Below are positions 23,700 to 30,332 of a DNA stretch of 30,332 nucleotides, in pieces. The DNA is from an uncultured Eubacterium sp. GTDB taxonomy: Bacteria > Bacillota > Clostridia > Peptostreptococcales > Anaerovoracaceae. The notes under the pieces are model-generated. The model was not told the DNA's origin, searched no databases, and worked only from the letters and a program-made list of their open reading frames with translations. The position numbers and the translations under genes were made by a program. Location of the stretch: contig UQRM01000025.1 of the NCBI GenBank assembly GCA_900543485.1, positions 1 to 30,332 of the forward strand, in the 5' to 3' direction. Numbering within the stretch: the stretch's first letter is position 1; each line of letters begins with the position of its first letter.

Positions 23700-25043
23700 T
23701 CATGACTGATGACTTTCTCTGGTCAGCGGATATTTGTAGAGGGCAATGGCTGCGATGGCAGTGAAAATCATCGGAAGGATCGTGGCTGAGTTTTCTATCC
23801 ATGTCATAGCCATGGATGTCTGTGTCGTTCCATCCCCGTCGAATCCGGCCGTCTGCAGGATCGTGCCGAGTATCTGACCGCCGATGCCTACGGCGATAGC
23901 TTCCACCAGACCCTGGAAGGATAATATCATCGCTTCTCGCTTCTTTCCGGTGGCGGCTCTGTCGTAATCACACATATCGTAAAATATGGCCGGCATCATC
24001 TGCCAGTAGATAGCTGTGCAGATGGTGAGGAATATGATGTAAACCGCAGCGCCTGCCAGATCATGCAGTCCTATGAGTTTCATGATTATCATGCCGGCTA
24101 TCCCGACGGTGTAGCAGATGATGAGAGCTATACGTTTGTCGAATTTTATCGAAAGCCTGCCGACTATTGGGATAAAAGCGATCCCCAGCAACGATCTGCC
24201 CAGGAGACAGGCTGATATCTGTACTGCCGACAGTTGGATGTTGAATGTGAAAAAGTACATAACATTGGACATCAGCATAGTGCATGTGATGAGGGAAGAC
24301 AGACTGGCGACAATGAGGTATTTCATCGGCTTGAGCCGAGCGACAGATATGTATTCCCTGAATATATGTATCAGGCTGAAGTGAGGTTTTTGATGGTTCT
24401 CTTCTTTCAGACGGGGCATGTCTCGTTTTCCGGACACCGCTACTGTTACCATGATGGTTATCAGCGTCAGCGCACCCAGAAGCCCGCCGGTGGCAGACCA
24501 TGCCTGAGACGTGGTAAGCCCCTGCTTTTCAAGAAATTCCACCAGTATGGTAGGCATGACCATGCAGAACAAGTTGCCTATCATGTTAAAAAATGACGCG
24601 AAGGATCGTATGGATGTCCGTTCGTCGTAGCTGGAGGCGTAGTCCGTTCCCAGGGCGGAGTAGGGGATGAAAAAGCCGGTGAAGCCGGTCCAGTACAATA
24701 CTGTCATGATACCGTAGTAAACAGGTTTTACGGAGGCGCTCATGTTTATATCTGTAAAGAGTACGAACAACATGACGCTGAGAAATATGGAAAAGAAAAA
24801 AATCACAGGCCTGCGTCTGCCGAACCTGGTGGATACGTTGTCGGAGATATATCCCATGATAGGGTTGAAGACGGCGTTCCATATGGAGCCTATGGCGACA
24901 ATGGTCCCCGCTGCGGCCGGCGGTATCTTGGCCACTGTCGTGAGGAAGAACAGCAGGAACGTTCCCACGATACCATATGAAATAGCATCACCGAGGGAGG
25001 CGATGCCATATCCGAGTTTTTCACGAAAAGTAGTTTTTGCCAT
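23700..25043 (-). CDS. GPH-family sugar:cation symporter (MelB-like MFS)
   Basis: A 447-residue transporter with about 12 membrane helices, of the glycoside-pentoside-hexuronide:cation symporter family in the major facilitator superfamily. Typical features: EKLGYGIASLGDAISYGIVGTFLLFFLT at the start, the cytosolic loop GYISDNVSTRFGRRRPVIFF, FIPYSALGTDYASSYDERTSIRSFAS and, late, ATGKKREAMILSFQGLVEAIAVGIGG. The ATG at 25043 follows GGGAAAGGAAACGTGA. It has its own extended -10 promoter (25136-25141). No catabolic gene adjoins it on this strand; the divergent neighbour is a paralogue. Substrate not assignable; family members may also carry non-sugar compounds. Confidence 0.88.
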   Translation of the reverse strand: MAKTTFREKLGYGIASLGDAISYGIVGTFLLFFLTTVAKIPPAAAGTIVAIGSIWNAVFNPIMGYISDNVSTRFGRRRPVIFFFSIFLSVMLFVLFTDINMSASVKPVYYGIMTVLYWTGFTGFFIPYSALGTDYASSYDERTSIRSFASFFNMIGNLFCMVMPTILVEFLEKQGLTTSQAWSATGGLLGALTLITIMVTVAVSGKRDMPRLKEENHQKPHFSLIHIFREYISVARLKPMKYLIVASLSSLITCTMLMSNVMYFFTFNIQLSAVQISACLLGRSLLGIAFIPIVGRLSIKFDKRIALIICYTVGIAGMIIMKLIGLHDLAGAAVYIIFLTICTAIYWQMMPAIFYDMCDYDRAATGKKREAMILSFQGLVEAIAVGIGGQILGTILQTAGFDGDGTTQTSMAMTWIENSATILPMIFTAIAAIALYKYPLTRESHQS

Positions 25044-25369
25044 TCACGTTTCCTTTCCCGATGAAAGCCGCGGCCCCGGCGCGGCATCATGTGTCGATCG
25101 CTTCTGAAATGCTCTTTTTCAATGCTTTAAGACATATTATATCATATGATGCTCTATTGCAAAATTATTTTTGTATAAAGTAAAAAGGTCTTACTTAAGA
25201 CGAGTTTTACGACAAAAAGAAAGAAAATTCCCAAAAGACATAACATTTAGCAACTAAAGTATTTCTATGAGATGAATCGCTATTATATAATCGTTATATA
25301 TGTATAGCAGAAACCTGTGCGGCGACTGCAGAAAGTCATTATCTTTTTATTTTAGGAGGTGTTTTGATC
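25044..25369. promoter_or_regulatory. shared AT-rich divergent control region of two GPH symporters
   Basis: A gene-less 326-bp, AT-rich region between divergent symporter genes. It holds the minus-strand extended -10 (25136-25144), a perfect small dyad GTCTTA-CT-TAAGAC at 25188-25201 that could be an operator, and a TATAAT at 25286-25291 as possible plus-strand -10 (its -35 is poor). The plus-strand ribosome site AGGAGGTG lies just before 25370. No reading frame here is convincing. Confidence 0.5.
25136..25144 (-). promoter_or_regulatory. extended -10 promoter of minus-strand GPH symporter
   Basis: On the minus strand TGATATAAT, with TATAAT at 25136-25141. The -35 region (TTTTGC or TTTGCA, 16-17 bp upstream) is weak. 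The start site would be near 25129, giving an 85-nt leader. Confidence 0.55.
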
Positions 25370-26812
25370 ATGGAAGGCAATAATTTGAACCAACAACTGC
25401 CGAAAGTATCATTTGCCAAGAAAGTAGGCTACTCCATCGGAGGAGCCACCGATACACTGGCATACGATTTCGTGGCGGCATTCCTGCTGTTCTTTTTGAC
25501 GAATTACACAGGCGTAAGTCCTGCATGGGCGGGGACCATACTGACGTTGGGCGTGGTATGGAATATGATTTCCGACCCTATCGTAGGGAACCTGTCCGAC
25601 AAGACAAGGACCAGGTTCGGAAAGAAGAGGACATGGCTGCTCATCGCGATAATTCCGTTGTTCGCTACATATCTGCTGCTGTTCACCAGCTTTGATTTCT
25701 CAACATCGACGGCCAATATCTACTTCCTCGTCATGACGCTGCTGTTCTGGACATCCTACAGCTGCTTCAGTATCCCGTACTATGCCATGGGCGCGTCCAT
25801 GACGGGAGACAATGATGAGAGGACGAAGCTGAGGATGCTTGCTCAGATCGTTCAGTATGTGGGCGTATTCTTCTCGACAGTAGCTCCGCCGATGTTCGTT
25901 TCGTTTTTCATGGATGCCGGCTTCAGCGAAGGTCAGGCATGGCACTATACAGCATGGCTGGAAGGCTGCCTGTGCGTGGGAACTCTCATAGTAGTCTTCT
26001 TTTCAACAAAGGGTGTGGAGATAGATTTTGAAGAGGAGACCGAGGAAAACAAGACAAGCTTCTTCAAGGATGCCAAGGCTGTACTTTCCATAAAGCCATA
26101 TCTGTTAGCGACTCTTTCGTCGCTGCTGTTCAGGATAGGATACTGCCTGTTCCTGACAACCATGACGTACTTCATGCTGTATGTAGTTGCTCTTTCGGAG
26201 ATGCAGATGACGGCATGCACATCCATAATCTCCTTCGGAGGCATAATCGTTATAGCCATCCTGATGAAGGTGATTGAGAAGTTCGATAAAGCAAAAGTAT
26301 ATATCGTTCTCGTGCTGTTCTCGGGGATCATCATGATAATCTTCAACTTCATGAATATCAATTCCATCGGGATAGCGGCGCTGTTCTGCGTATTCTACGT
26401 AATAGGATCATCGGCTTACTGGTCCATCAATATACCGCTGATGTATGACTCCATCGAGGTAGACGAGTTCCAGAGCGGCAAGAGAAGAGAAGGAACGATG
26501 ATGTCTATCTACCTCTTCTGCCAGAAGGGCGGATACGCTATCGCGGCATCCGTTATAGGTAACGTGCTGGCCAGCACAGGCTACGACGAGACTCTCGGAG
26601 CCAACAATCCGGAAAACGTGCTGAATGCCATTCAGACTATGACGTGCGGAGCAGCCGGACTGTTCTTCGTTCTCAGCGCGCTGGTCATCGTACTGTATCC
26701 TCTCAAGAAAAATGTTTACGACAAACTCTATACGCAGCTGGAAAACAAGCGTGCGGGAAGAGAATACAATAACGAAGGTTTTGCCCAGGTACTCAACAGG
26801 AAATACAGATAG
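25370..26812 (+). CDS. GPH-family symporter paired with amidohydrolase
   Basis: A 480-residue paralogue of the symporter at 23700-25043, with about 12 membrane helices. Matching blocks: KKVGYSIGGATDTLAYDFVAAFLLFFLT, GNLSDKTRTRFGKKRTWLL, FSIPYYAMGASMTGDNDERTKLRM and late GKRREGTMMSIYLFCQKGGYAIAASVIG. ATG 25370 lies nine bases after AGGAGGTG; an upstream TTG two codons earlier is less likely. The amidohydrolase gene begins 22 bp after the stop with its own GGAGGTAAT site, so the two form an operon: uptake of a substrate and its hydrolysis in the cytoplasm. GPH carriers normally take sugars, but this pairing suggests a cyclic amide, N-formyl or other amide compound. This is inference. Confidence 0.88.
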   Translation: MEGNNLNQQLPKVSFAKKVGYSIGGATDTLAYDFVAAFLLFFLTNYTGVSPAWAGTILTLGVVWNMISDPIVGNLSDKTRTRFGKKRTWLLIAIIPLFATYLLLFTSFDFSTSTANIYFLVMTLLFWTSYSCFSIPYYAMGASMTGDNDERTKLRMLAQIVQYVGVFFSTVAPPMFVSFFMDAGFSEGQAWHYTAWLEGCLCVGTLIVVFFSTKGVEIDFEEETEENKTSFFKDAKAVLSIKPYLLATLSSLLFRIGYCLFLTTMTYFMLYVVALSEMQMTACTSIISFGGIIVIAILMKVIEKFDKAKVYIVLVLFSGIIMIIFNFMNINSIGIAALFCVFYVIGSSAYWSINIPLMYDSIEVDEFQSGKRREGTMMSIYLFCQKGGYAIAASVIGNVLASTGYDETLGANNPENVLNAIQTMTCGAAGLFFVLSALVIVLYPLKKNVYDKLYTQLENKRAGREYNNEGFAQVLNRKYR

Positions 26813-26834
26813 CTGTTTTCGGAGGTAATGCAAG

Positions 26835-28457
26835 ATGAACGACATTCTTTATACAAACGGCGTCATATTCACCGTTGACGATGACAAGACCATGGCAGAA
26901 GCTGTGGCTGTCAAGGATGGAAAGATAACTTTTGTCGGCAGCAATGCCGAGGCGAAAGATATAGAAGCAAAGGAGACTGTGGATCTGGACGGTAAAATGA
27001 TGCTGCCAGGCTTCATAGAGGCTCATGCTCATGCTACATGGGGAGCTATAGACGCGCTCTTTAAAGTGGCTTTGTTCGGCGCCGATAATGCTGATTACTA
27101 TGTCAGGAAGATAAAGGAATTTGTCCAGGAGCGACCGGACTTGCCGGTATATGAGGGAGTCGGCTGGGAAAACCCGTTTTTTGGTAAGGAAGGCCCATCG
27201 AGAAAGATCCTCGATGAGATATGCAGTGACAAACCAATGCTCATGTGGTCTCATGACAAGCACTCGGTCTGGGTGAATACATATACCCTGGAAATGTGCG
27301 GCATCACTAAGGAGACTCAGGTGCCGCCGGGCAATATAATAGAAAGAGAAGCTGACGGCACGCCAAGAGGTACTTTGAGAGAGTTCGCGGCCATCGCTCT
27401 TGTTGATTCGGTGAAGCCTGTATTTGGTAAGGAACATTATAAAGAGGCATTTAGCTGGGTACAGAAGGAATTCGCCAAATACGGCGTAACTACGATAATG
27501 GATCCGCTGCTGGATCCTGAAGAGGAGGCTATAGACGCTATAAAGGAGCTCAATGATGAAGGAAAGCTGATCTGCAAAATGAGAGGCGCTTTCAAGAGCT
27601 CAGAGGCTGAACCGTACAAGCATATAGATGATTTCGCGAGGATCAGGGAAGAAGTGGATTCCCATATGTTCAAGATAGAGCAGGTGAAGATGTTCGCCGA
27701 CGGCGTAGTTGAAGGGAAGACTGCATATCTGAAAGAGCCATATGAGGGCGAGGATTACACCGGTGATCCTATATGGGAGCCTGGAGCAATGACAGAATTC
27801 TGCAAGAAAGTCGATGCGCTGGATTTCGATATCCACGTCCATTCTATCGGAGACGCCGCGACGGCTATGACGCTGGACGCGCTGGACGCGATGAAGGCTG
27901 CTGATCCGGACAGAGACAGAAGGCCTGTCATCACGCATCTGCAGGTGGTGGATCCGGAAGATTATCCGAGATTGGTCGAGCATAAAGTGGCGGCTGTTAC
28001 TAATCCGTACTGGCATTTCAAGTACAGAGGTTTCTTTGACGATATCGAACTGCCGTATCTGGGCGACAGAGCCTATCGCGAATATCCGATGAAAAGCATG
28101 CTGGATGCCGGAATAATATTAGGAGGAGCCAGCGATTACAATGTCACTCCTGAACCGGCGCCGCTCCGGGGTATTCAGACAGGTGTGACGAGGGTCGGTA
28201 TAGGCGAAGATCCTGACGATATGGATCTGGTGCTGGCACCTGAGGAGAGGCTCACTACGGCTCAGATGGTGGAGGTATTCACTAAAGGCAATGCCTATGC
28301 TTTGAGGATGGAGGACATCACCGGAAGCATCGAAGTGGGTAAGTGTGCCGATCTCGTCATTCTGGAGGAGAACATATTCCAGGTACCTGTAGCCGACATA
28401 TATAAGGTGAAGATCGTTCAGACAATTTCTGAAGGCAAGGTAATATACGAAGGGTAA
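26835..28457 (+). CDS. YtcJ-like metal-dependent amidohydrolase
   Basis: A 540-residue member of the amidohydrolase superfamily (amidohydrolase_3/YtcJ group). N-terminal and C-terminal beta-sandwich parts (DILYTNGVIFTVDD and DITGSIEVGKCADLVILEENIFQ) flank a TIM-barrel. Metal ligands visible: His64-x-His66 in GFIEAHAHATWG, the histidines of IHVHSIGDAATAMTLDAL and VITHLQVVD, and the late Asp in LGGASDYNVTPEPAPLRG. A barrel Lys (QVKMFADGVVEGKTAYL) may carry the bridging role. Length is normal for the family, whose members hydrolyse C-N bonds in amides, formamides or cyclic amides; the real substrate is not known. No signal peptide, so cytoplasmic. Second gene of an operon with the GPH symporter and followed by a terminator. 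Confidence 0.88.
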   Translation: MNDILYTNGVIFTVDDDKTMAEAVAVKDGKITFVGSNAEAKDIEAKETVDLDGKMMLPGFIEAHAHATWGAIDALFKVALFGADNADYYVRKIKEFVQERPDLPVYEGVGWENPFFGKEGPSRKILDEICSDKPMLMWSHDKHSVWVNTYTLEMCGITKETQVPPGNIIEREADGTPRGTLREFAAIALVDSVKPVFGKEHYKEAFSWVQKEFAKYGVTTIMDPLLDPEEEAIDAIKELNDEGKLICKMRGAFKSSEAEPYKHIDDFARIREEVDSHMFKIEQVKMFADGVVEGKTAYLKEPYEGEDYTGDPIWEPGAMTEFCKKVDALDFDIHVHSIGDAATAMTLDALDAMKAADPDRDRRPVITHLQVVDPEDYPRLVEHKVAAVTNPYWHFKYRGFFDDIELPYLGDRAYREYPMKSMLDAGIILGGASDYNVTPEPAPLRGIQTGVTRVGIGEDPDDMDLVLAPEERLTTAQMVEVFTKGNAYALRMEDITGSIEVGKCADLVILEENIFQVPVADIYKVKIVQTISEGKVIYEG

Positions 28458-28472
28458 AGAGTTTTTTATAGA

Positions 28473-28509
28473 AGGGGAGCCTGCGGCGTTATGCTGCGGC
28501 TCCTCTTTT
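28473..28509 (+). terminator. terminator after amidohydrolase operon
   Basis: AGGGGAGCC (28473-28481) pairs with GGCTCCTCT (28498-28506), one G-U, followed by TTTT (28506-28509), 15 bp after the amidohydrolase stop. Confidence 0.75.
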
Positions 28510-28869
28510 AGATGGACGTATCTGGCAACCTGTCGGCAAACCCGGCATCATCGTCTGCAGTTTCCGTTTATTGGATCAAAGCGTTACGCTTTTCAGTTGA
28601 ATTTGATAAAATCCCGTATAAACATATCCGGACGATTTCATGAAAATTTTCGTATCTGTTGCGCAGGCAACACATTTTTTAAAGGGTTTTATACATTATA
28701 ATGTATAAGATGAAAAACCGTATAAATTCGCTGGAGAGGTTTATACGGAAAAATGATAAATAGGATGTCCGAAGTATAAAAAACAACCGCGCCAGCGGCC
28801 GGACAGGAACAGATGAGGTATGCGGCAGCATATGCGCCACAGAATGGGCGCTCGAAAGGAGAAAACATC
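28510..28869. promoter_or_regulatory. palindrome-rich leader region before TIGR04076 gene
   Basis: A 360-bp gene-less stretch with several dyads in order: AAAGCG-TTA-CGCTTT (28578-28592); CCGTATAAA (28614-28622); TGTTGC-GCAG-GCAACA (28657-28672) followed by six T (28675-28680), which could be a terminator or attenuator; a perfect 20-bp palindrome made of TTATACATTA and its complement (28689-28708) containing TATAAT (28697-28702); and CCGTATAAA (28718-28726) facing TTTATACGG (28740-28748). The shared GTATAAA core suggests one regulator with several sites around a promoter. No -35 consensus precedes the TATAAT. Confidence 0.6.
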
Positions 28870-29130
28870 ATGAGCAAGCCGAAAATTTCCATAACATTGG
28901 TGGACAGGAAGGGCGATCATCCATGTCACAGAGGTCATCAGATAGGAGACAGCTACGATTTCGATACGGAACGGGGACAACTTTGCCCAATGGCGATGCA
29001 CGTGGCCTTCCCGTACATAGACATCCTGAGATACGGTGGCCAACTGCCTGAGGGGACGACTGATGAATTCAGGTTCTGCTGTCCCGACGCCGACGTCATC
29101 AATATCTTTGAGCTGAAGGTGGAAAAGTAA
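28870..29130 (+). CDS. TIGR04076 family small protein
   Basis: An 86-residue protein matching the TIGR04076 pattern: an ISITLVDRKG start, Cys and His in HPCHRGHQIGDSYDFD, CPMAMHVAFPYIDILRYGGQLP, FRFCCPDADVINIFELKV. Conserved cysteines (in HPCHRGH, QLCPMA and CCPD) suggest metal binding or a redox role; function is unknown. ATG 28870 follows AAAGGAGAAAACATC; the frame opens 57 bp earlier without a ribosome site. It is preceded by the palindrome-rich region and seems to be transcribed alone or with the following GPP34-like gene, which has its own possible promoter at 29149. Confidence 0.85.
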   Translation: MSKPKISITLVDRKGDHPCHRGHQIGDSYDFDTERGQLCPMAMHVAFPYIDILRYGGQLPEGTTDEFRFCCPDADVINIFELKVEK

Positions 29131-29148
29131 AAAATCTAGAGTTTTCTG

Positions 29149-29177
29149 TTGACATCCGCAGTGTAGTGGTGCATTCT
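29149..29177 (+). promoter_or_regulatory. possible promoter of GPP34-like gene
   Basis: A perfect TTGACA (29149-29154) with CATTCT (29172-29177) at 17 bp as a weak -10. The TTATAT at 29177-29182 is an alternative -10 but the spacer would be 22 bp. Confidence 0.45.
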
Positions 29178-29184
29178 TATATCG

Positions 29185-29205
29185 TAAGTAGTAAGTAATA
29201 AGTAG
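29185..29205 (+). repeat. three heptad repeats TAAGTAR in GPP34 leader
   Basis: TAAGTAG (29185-29191), TAAGTAA (29192-29198) and TAAGTAG (29199-29205) follow each other without gaps, in the leader of the GPP34-like gene. They may be a regulator site or simple slippage product. Confidence 0.7.
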
Positions 29206-29265
29206 CAACTGATGTCCGACTCAGCGATGACTGATGAGCATAGTGATTTCTGCGGAGGTGTGGTA

Positions 29266-29931
29266 ATGGAAAATTTGACGATAACTCAGGAATATTATAT
29301 CTGTGTAGCCAATGACAAGGGCACAATTTCGGTCTATGATCATAAGGCCGCCACGTGTCTGATCGCGGCCGGTGTGCTGGATATGAGTCTGGAAAATTGT
29401 GTCGGGATAGACGGCAAGACCGTTGAAGTGACGGGAAAGTTGCCTGACAATATAGCCTTTCTCAGGCCACTGTACGATACCATAGATCAGGGAAAAGCGA
29501 TCAAATTGAGCAAAGTAGTCGAAAGCTATATCGCTTCCTTTTCCGATAAAAAGCTGAAGGAGCTGATCGGATCCGTCGTAACCTCCCTGGAGGGAGCAGG
29601 AGTCATGGAGTCTGTGAAGACCGGTATCTTCAAAAGCAAGGAAGGACGCGCTCCGTCTCAGGCATCGGTCAATGGCGTAGTGGAGAAGATAAGGGCTGAG
29701 ATACTGGAGGACGGAGAGCTGTCCGACGAGGCTGTGGCATTGGCAGCGCTGCTGGACAGGGCAGGGAAGCTGAAGGATTATTTTTCGAAATATGAGCATA
29801 AAGAGCTGAGAGCCAGGTTGACAGATATAAAGAAGAGTGAAGCCGGAAAGTCGGTCAAAGAGATGGCTGATTATATAGACGGGCTCATGGCGTCGATGCT
29901 CGCAGTGGTGACCACGACTACCGGAGCTTAA
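29266..29931 (+). CDS. GPP34 (GOLPH3/Vps74)-like protein
   Basis: A 221-residue, mostly helical protein. The N-terminal half (LTITQEYYICVANDKGTISVY, AATCLIAAGVLDMSLENCVGIDGKTVEVTGKLPDNIAFLRPLYDTI) has the wording of GPP34 domains, which begin with LLLLLLD..G and an alternating AVLLDLLLRGRI-type helix. The rest shows a helical SYIASFSDKKLKELIGSVVTSLEGAGVMES segment. In eukaryotes GPP34 proteins bind phosphatidylinositol-4-phosphate on Golgi membranes; bacterial members are uncharacterised and often sit on membranes. No signal peptide or membrane helix is seen. ATG 29266 follows GGAGGTGTGGTA; an earlier ATG at 29212 lacks a ribosome site. A small MerR-type regulator follows at 15 bp, so they likely form an operon. 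Confidence 0.75.
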   Translation: MENLTITQEYYICVANDKGTISVYDHKAATCLIAAGVLDMSLENCVGIDGKTVEVTGKLPDNIAFLRPLYDTIDQGKAIKLSKVVESYIASFSDKKLKELIGSVVTSLEGAGVMESVKTGIFKSKEGRAPSQASVNGVVEKIRAEILEDGELSDEAVALAALLDRAGKLKDYFSKYEHKELRARLTDIKKSEAGKSVKEMADYIDGLMASMLAVVTTTTGA

Positions 29932-29946
29932 GGGAGGACGCGTATC

Positions 29947-30234
29947 ATGTCTAGGCAAAGGACCATGGAGAAGATACTGAGCTCGGAATACGTGACTATC
30001 GGCGAGCTGGTGCGCCTCACCGATGTCAGGTACAGCACCCTCAAATACTACACGGAGGAAGGAATGCTGCCGTTTGAGCAGAGCGAGGCCAACCTTACCA
30101 GAAGGTACAGGCGTGAGGAGAGCGTAAAACGGATAAAGCATATAAAGGCCCTCCGCGACCAGGGAAAGACGATACCGGAGGTAAAGGAGCTGCTGAAAAA
30201 ACTGCAGGACGGTTATGAAAAAACGCCCATCTGA
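29947..30234 (+). CDS. small MerR-type HTH regulator
   Basis: A 95-residue protein consisting almost only of a MerR DNA-binding domain: YVTIGELVRLTDVRYSTLKYYTEEGMLP is the helix-turn-helix with the conserved tyrosine pair, RRYRREESVKRIKHIKALRDQGKTIPEVKELL is the wing and following helices. It lacks the long dimer helix and effector domain of full MerR regulators, so it resembles short MerR_1/excisionase-like proteins. The ATG at 29947 follows AGGGAGGACGCGTATC. It is 15 bp after the GPP34-like gene and ends inside the terminator at 30219-30248. The likely role is control of its own operon; no site was identified with confidence. Confidence 0.85.
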   Translation: MSRQRTMEKILSSEYVTIGELVRLTDVRYSTLKYYTEEGMLPFEQSEANLTRRYRREESVKRIKHIKALRDQGKTIPEVKELLKKLQDGYEKTPI

Positions 30235-30248
30235 TGATGGGCGTTTTT
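30219..30248. terminator. bidirectional terminator between MerR-type gene and tRNA-Ser
   Basis: ACGCCCATC (30223-30231) pairs perfectly with GATGGGCGT (30236-30244) around a 4-base loop, with A-rich left and T-rich right flanks. It serves the plus-strand operon, whose stop codon is in the stem, and the minus-strand tRNA-Ser. Confidence 0.9.
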
Positions 30249-30255
30249 GTTCGTA

Positions 30256-30332
30256 TGGCGGAGGACACGGGACTCGAACCCGCGGGGCTGTTACACCTTA
30301 CTCGCTTTCCAGGCGAGCTCCTTAGCCACTCG
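30256..30332 (-). tRNA. tRNA-Ser (anticodon GGA), cut by window edge
   Basis: Read on the minus strand, the 3' end TCCTCC-G-CCA (CCA at 30256-30258), the T arm with GGGTTCGAGTCCC, a long variable arm and an anticodon stem CTCGC/GCGAG around loop CTGGAAA are visible. The anticodon GGA (30308-30310) reads UCC/UCU serine codons. The 5' part of the gene lies beyond the window. Confidence 0.93.

Noticed and set aside
29149..29205. Mobile-element end or attachment site next to the tRNA-Ser edge
   Set aside because: No integrase, inverted terminal repeats or tRNA 3'-end duplication is visible in the window.

Overview
The window looks like a chromosomal segment from a Gram-positive, low-to-mid GC Firmicute, most likely an anaerobic Clostridia member. 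An Anaerovoracaceae/Family XIII-like gut lineage is a guess from gene style only. Support comes from strong GGAGG ribosome binding sites, a perfect CIRCE element before clpB, BceRS/BceAB-type and VncRS/Vex-type ABC export modules, a TIGR04076 protein, DUF5685 and DUF815 proteins, and frequent ATA and AGG/AGA codons. I see no phage, transposase, plasmid or CRISPR genes. tRNA genes sit at both edges: tRNA-Leu(UAG) on the left and a clipped tRNA-Ser(GGA) on the right.

Left part (1-5152): tRNA-Leu with its own promoter and terminator; a decayed XRE-type regulator remnant; a marR-MATE efflux operon whose consensus promoter is overlaid by two identical palindromes; then clpB with HrcA/CIRCE control.

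Central part (5153-19445) holds two different two-component/ABC-transporter modules pointing towards each other. The plus-strand module (5865-11246) is a response regulator, sensor kinase, ABC ATPase and MacB/FtsX-like permease. It is preceded by a gene-less stretch carrying an eight-unit array of TGCCG/CGGCA inverted repeats spaced at whole helical turns. Its transporter promoter has a row of CTGTAAG-type direct repeats and a run of ten G between -35 and -10, which may be a phase-variable spacer. The minus-strand module (19445-13579) is an M20 amidohydrolase, BceR-like regulator, BceS-like kinase, BceA-like ATPase and BceB-like permease, with a terminator and a BceR-type box between kinase and ATPase. 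Between the modules, also on the minus strand, lie a DUF5685 protein, a J-domain protein with a cysteine-rich tail and a small membrane protein.

Right part (19446-30332): CCA-adding enzyme/polyA polymerase; an autoregulated CsoR-type metal sensor with no visible metal-export target beside it; a DUF815 AAA+ ATPase; an RluB-type pseudouridine synthase; two divergent GPH-family symporters, one in an operon with a YtcJ-like amidohydrolase; a palindrome-rich 412-bp intergenic region before a TIGR04076 small protein; a GPP34-like protein paired with a small MerR-type regulator; and a bidirectional terminator before tRNA-Ser.

The most unusual DNA is the helically phased array at 5290-5672, the poly-G promoter spacer at 8064-8096, and the GTATAAA/TTTATAC operator cluster at 28614-28748. 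All functional statements are from reading the sequence alone; no database search was run.
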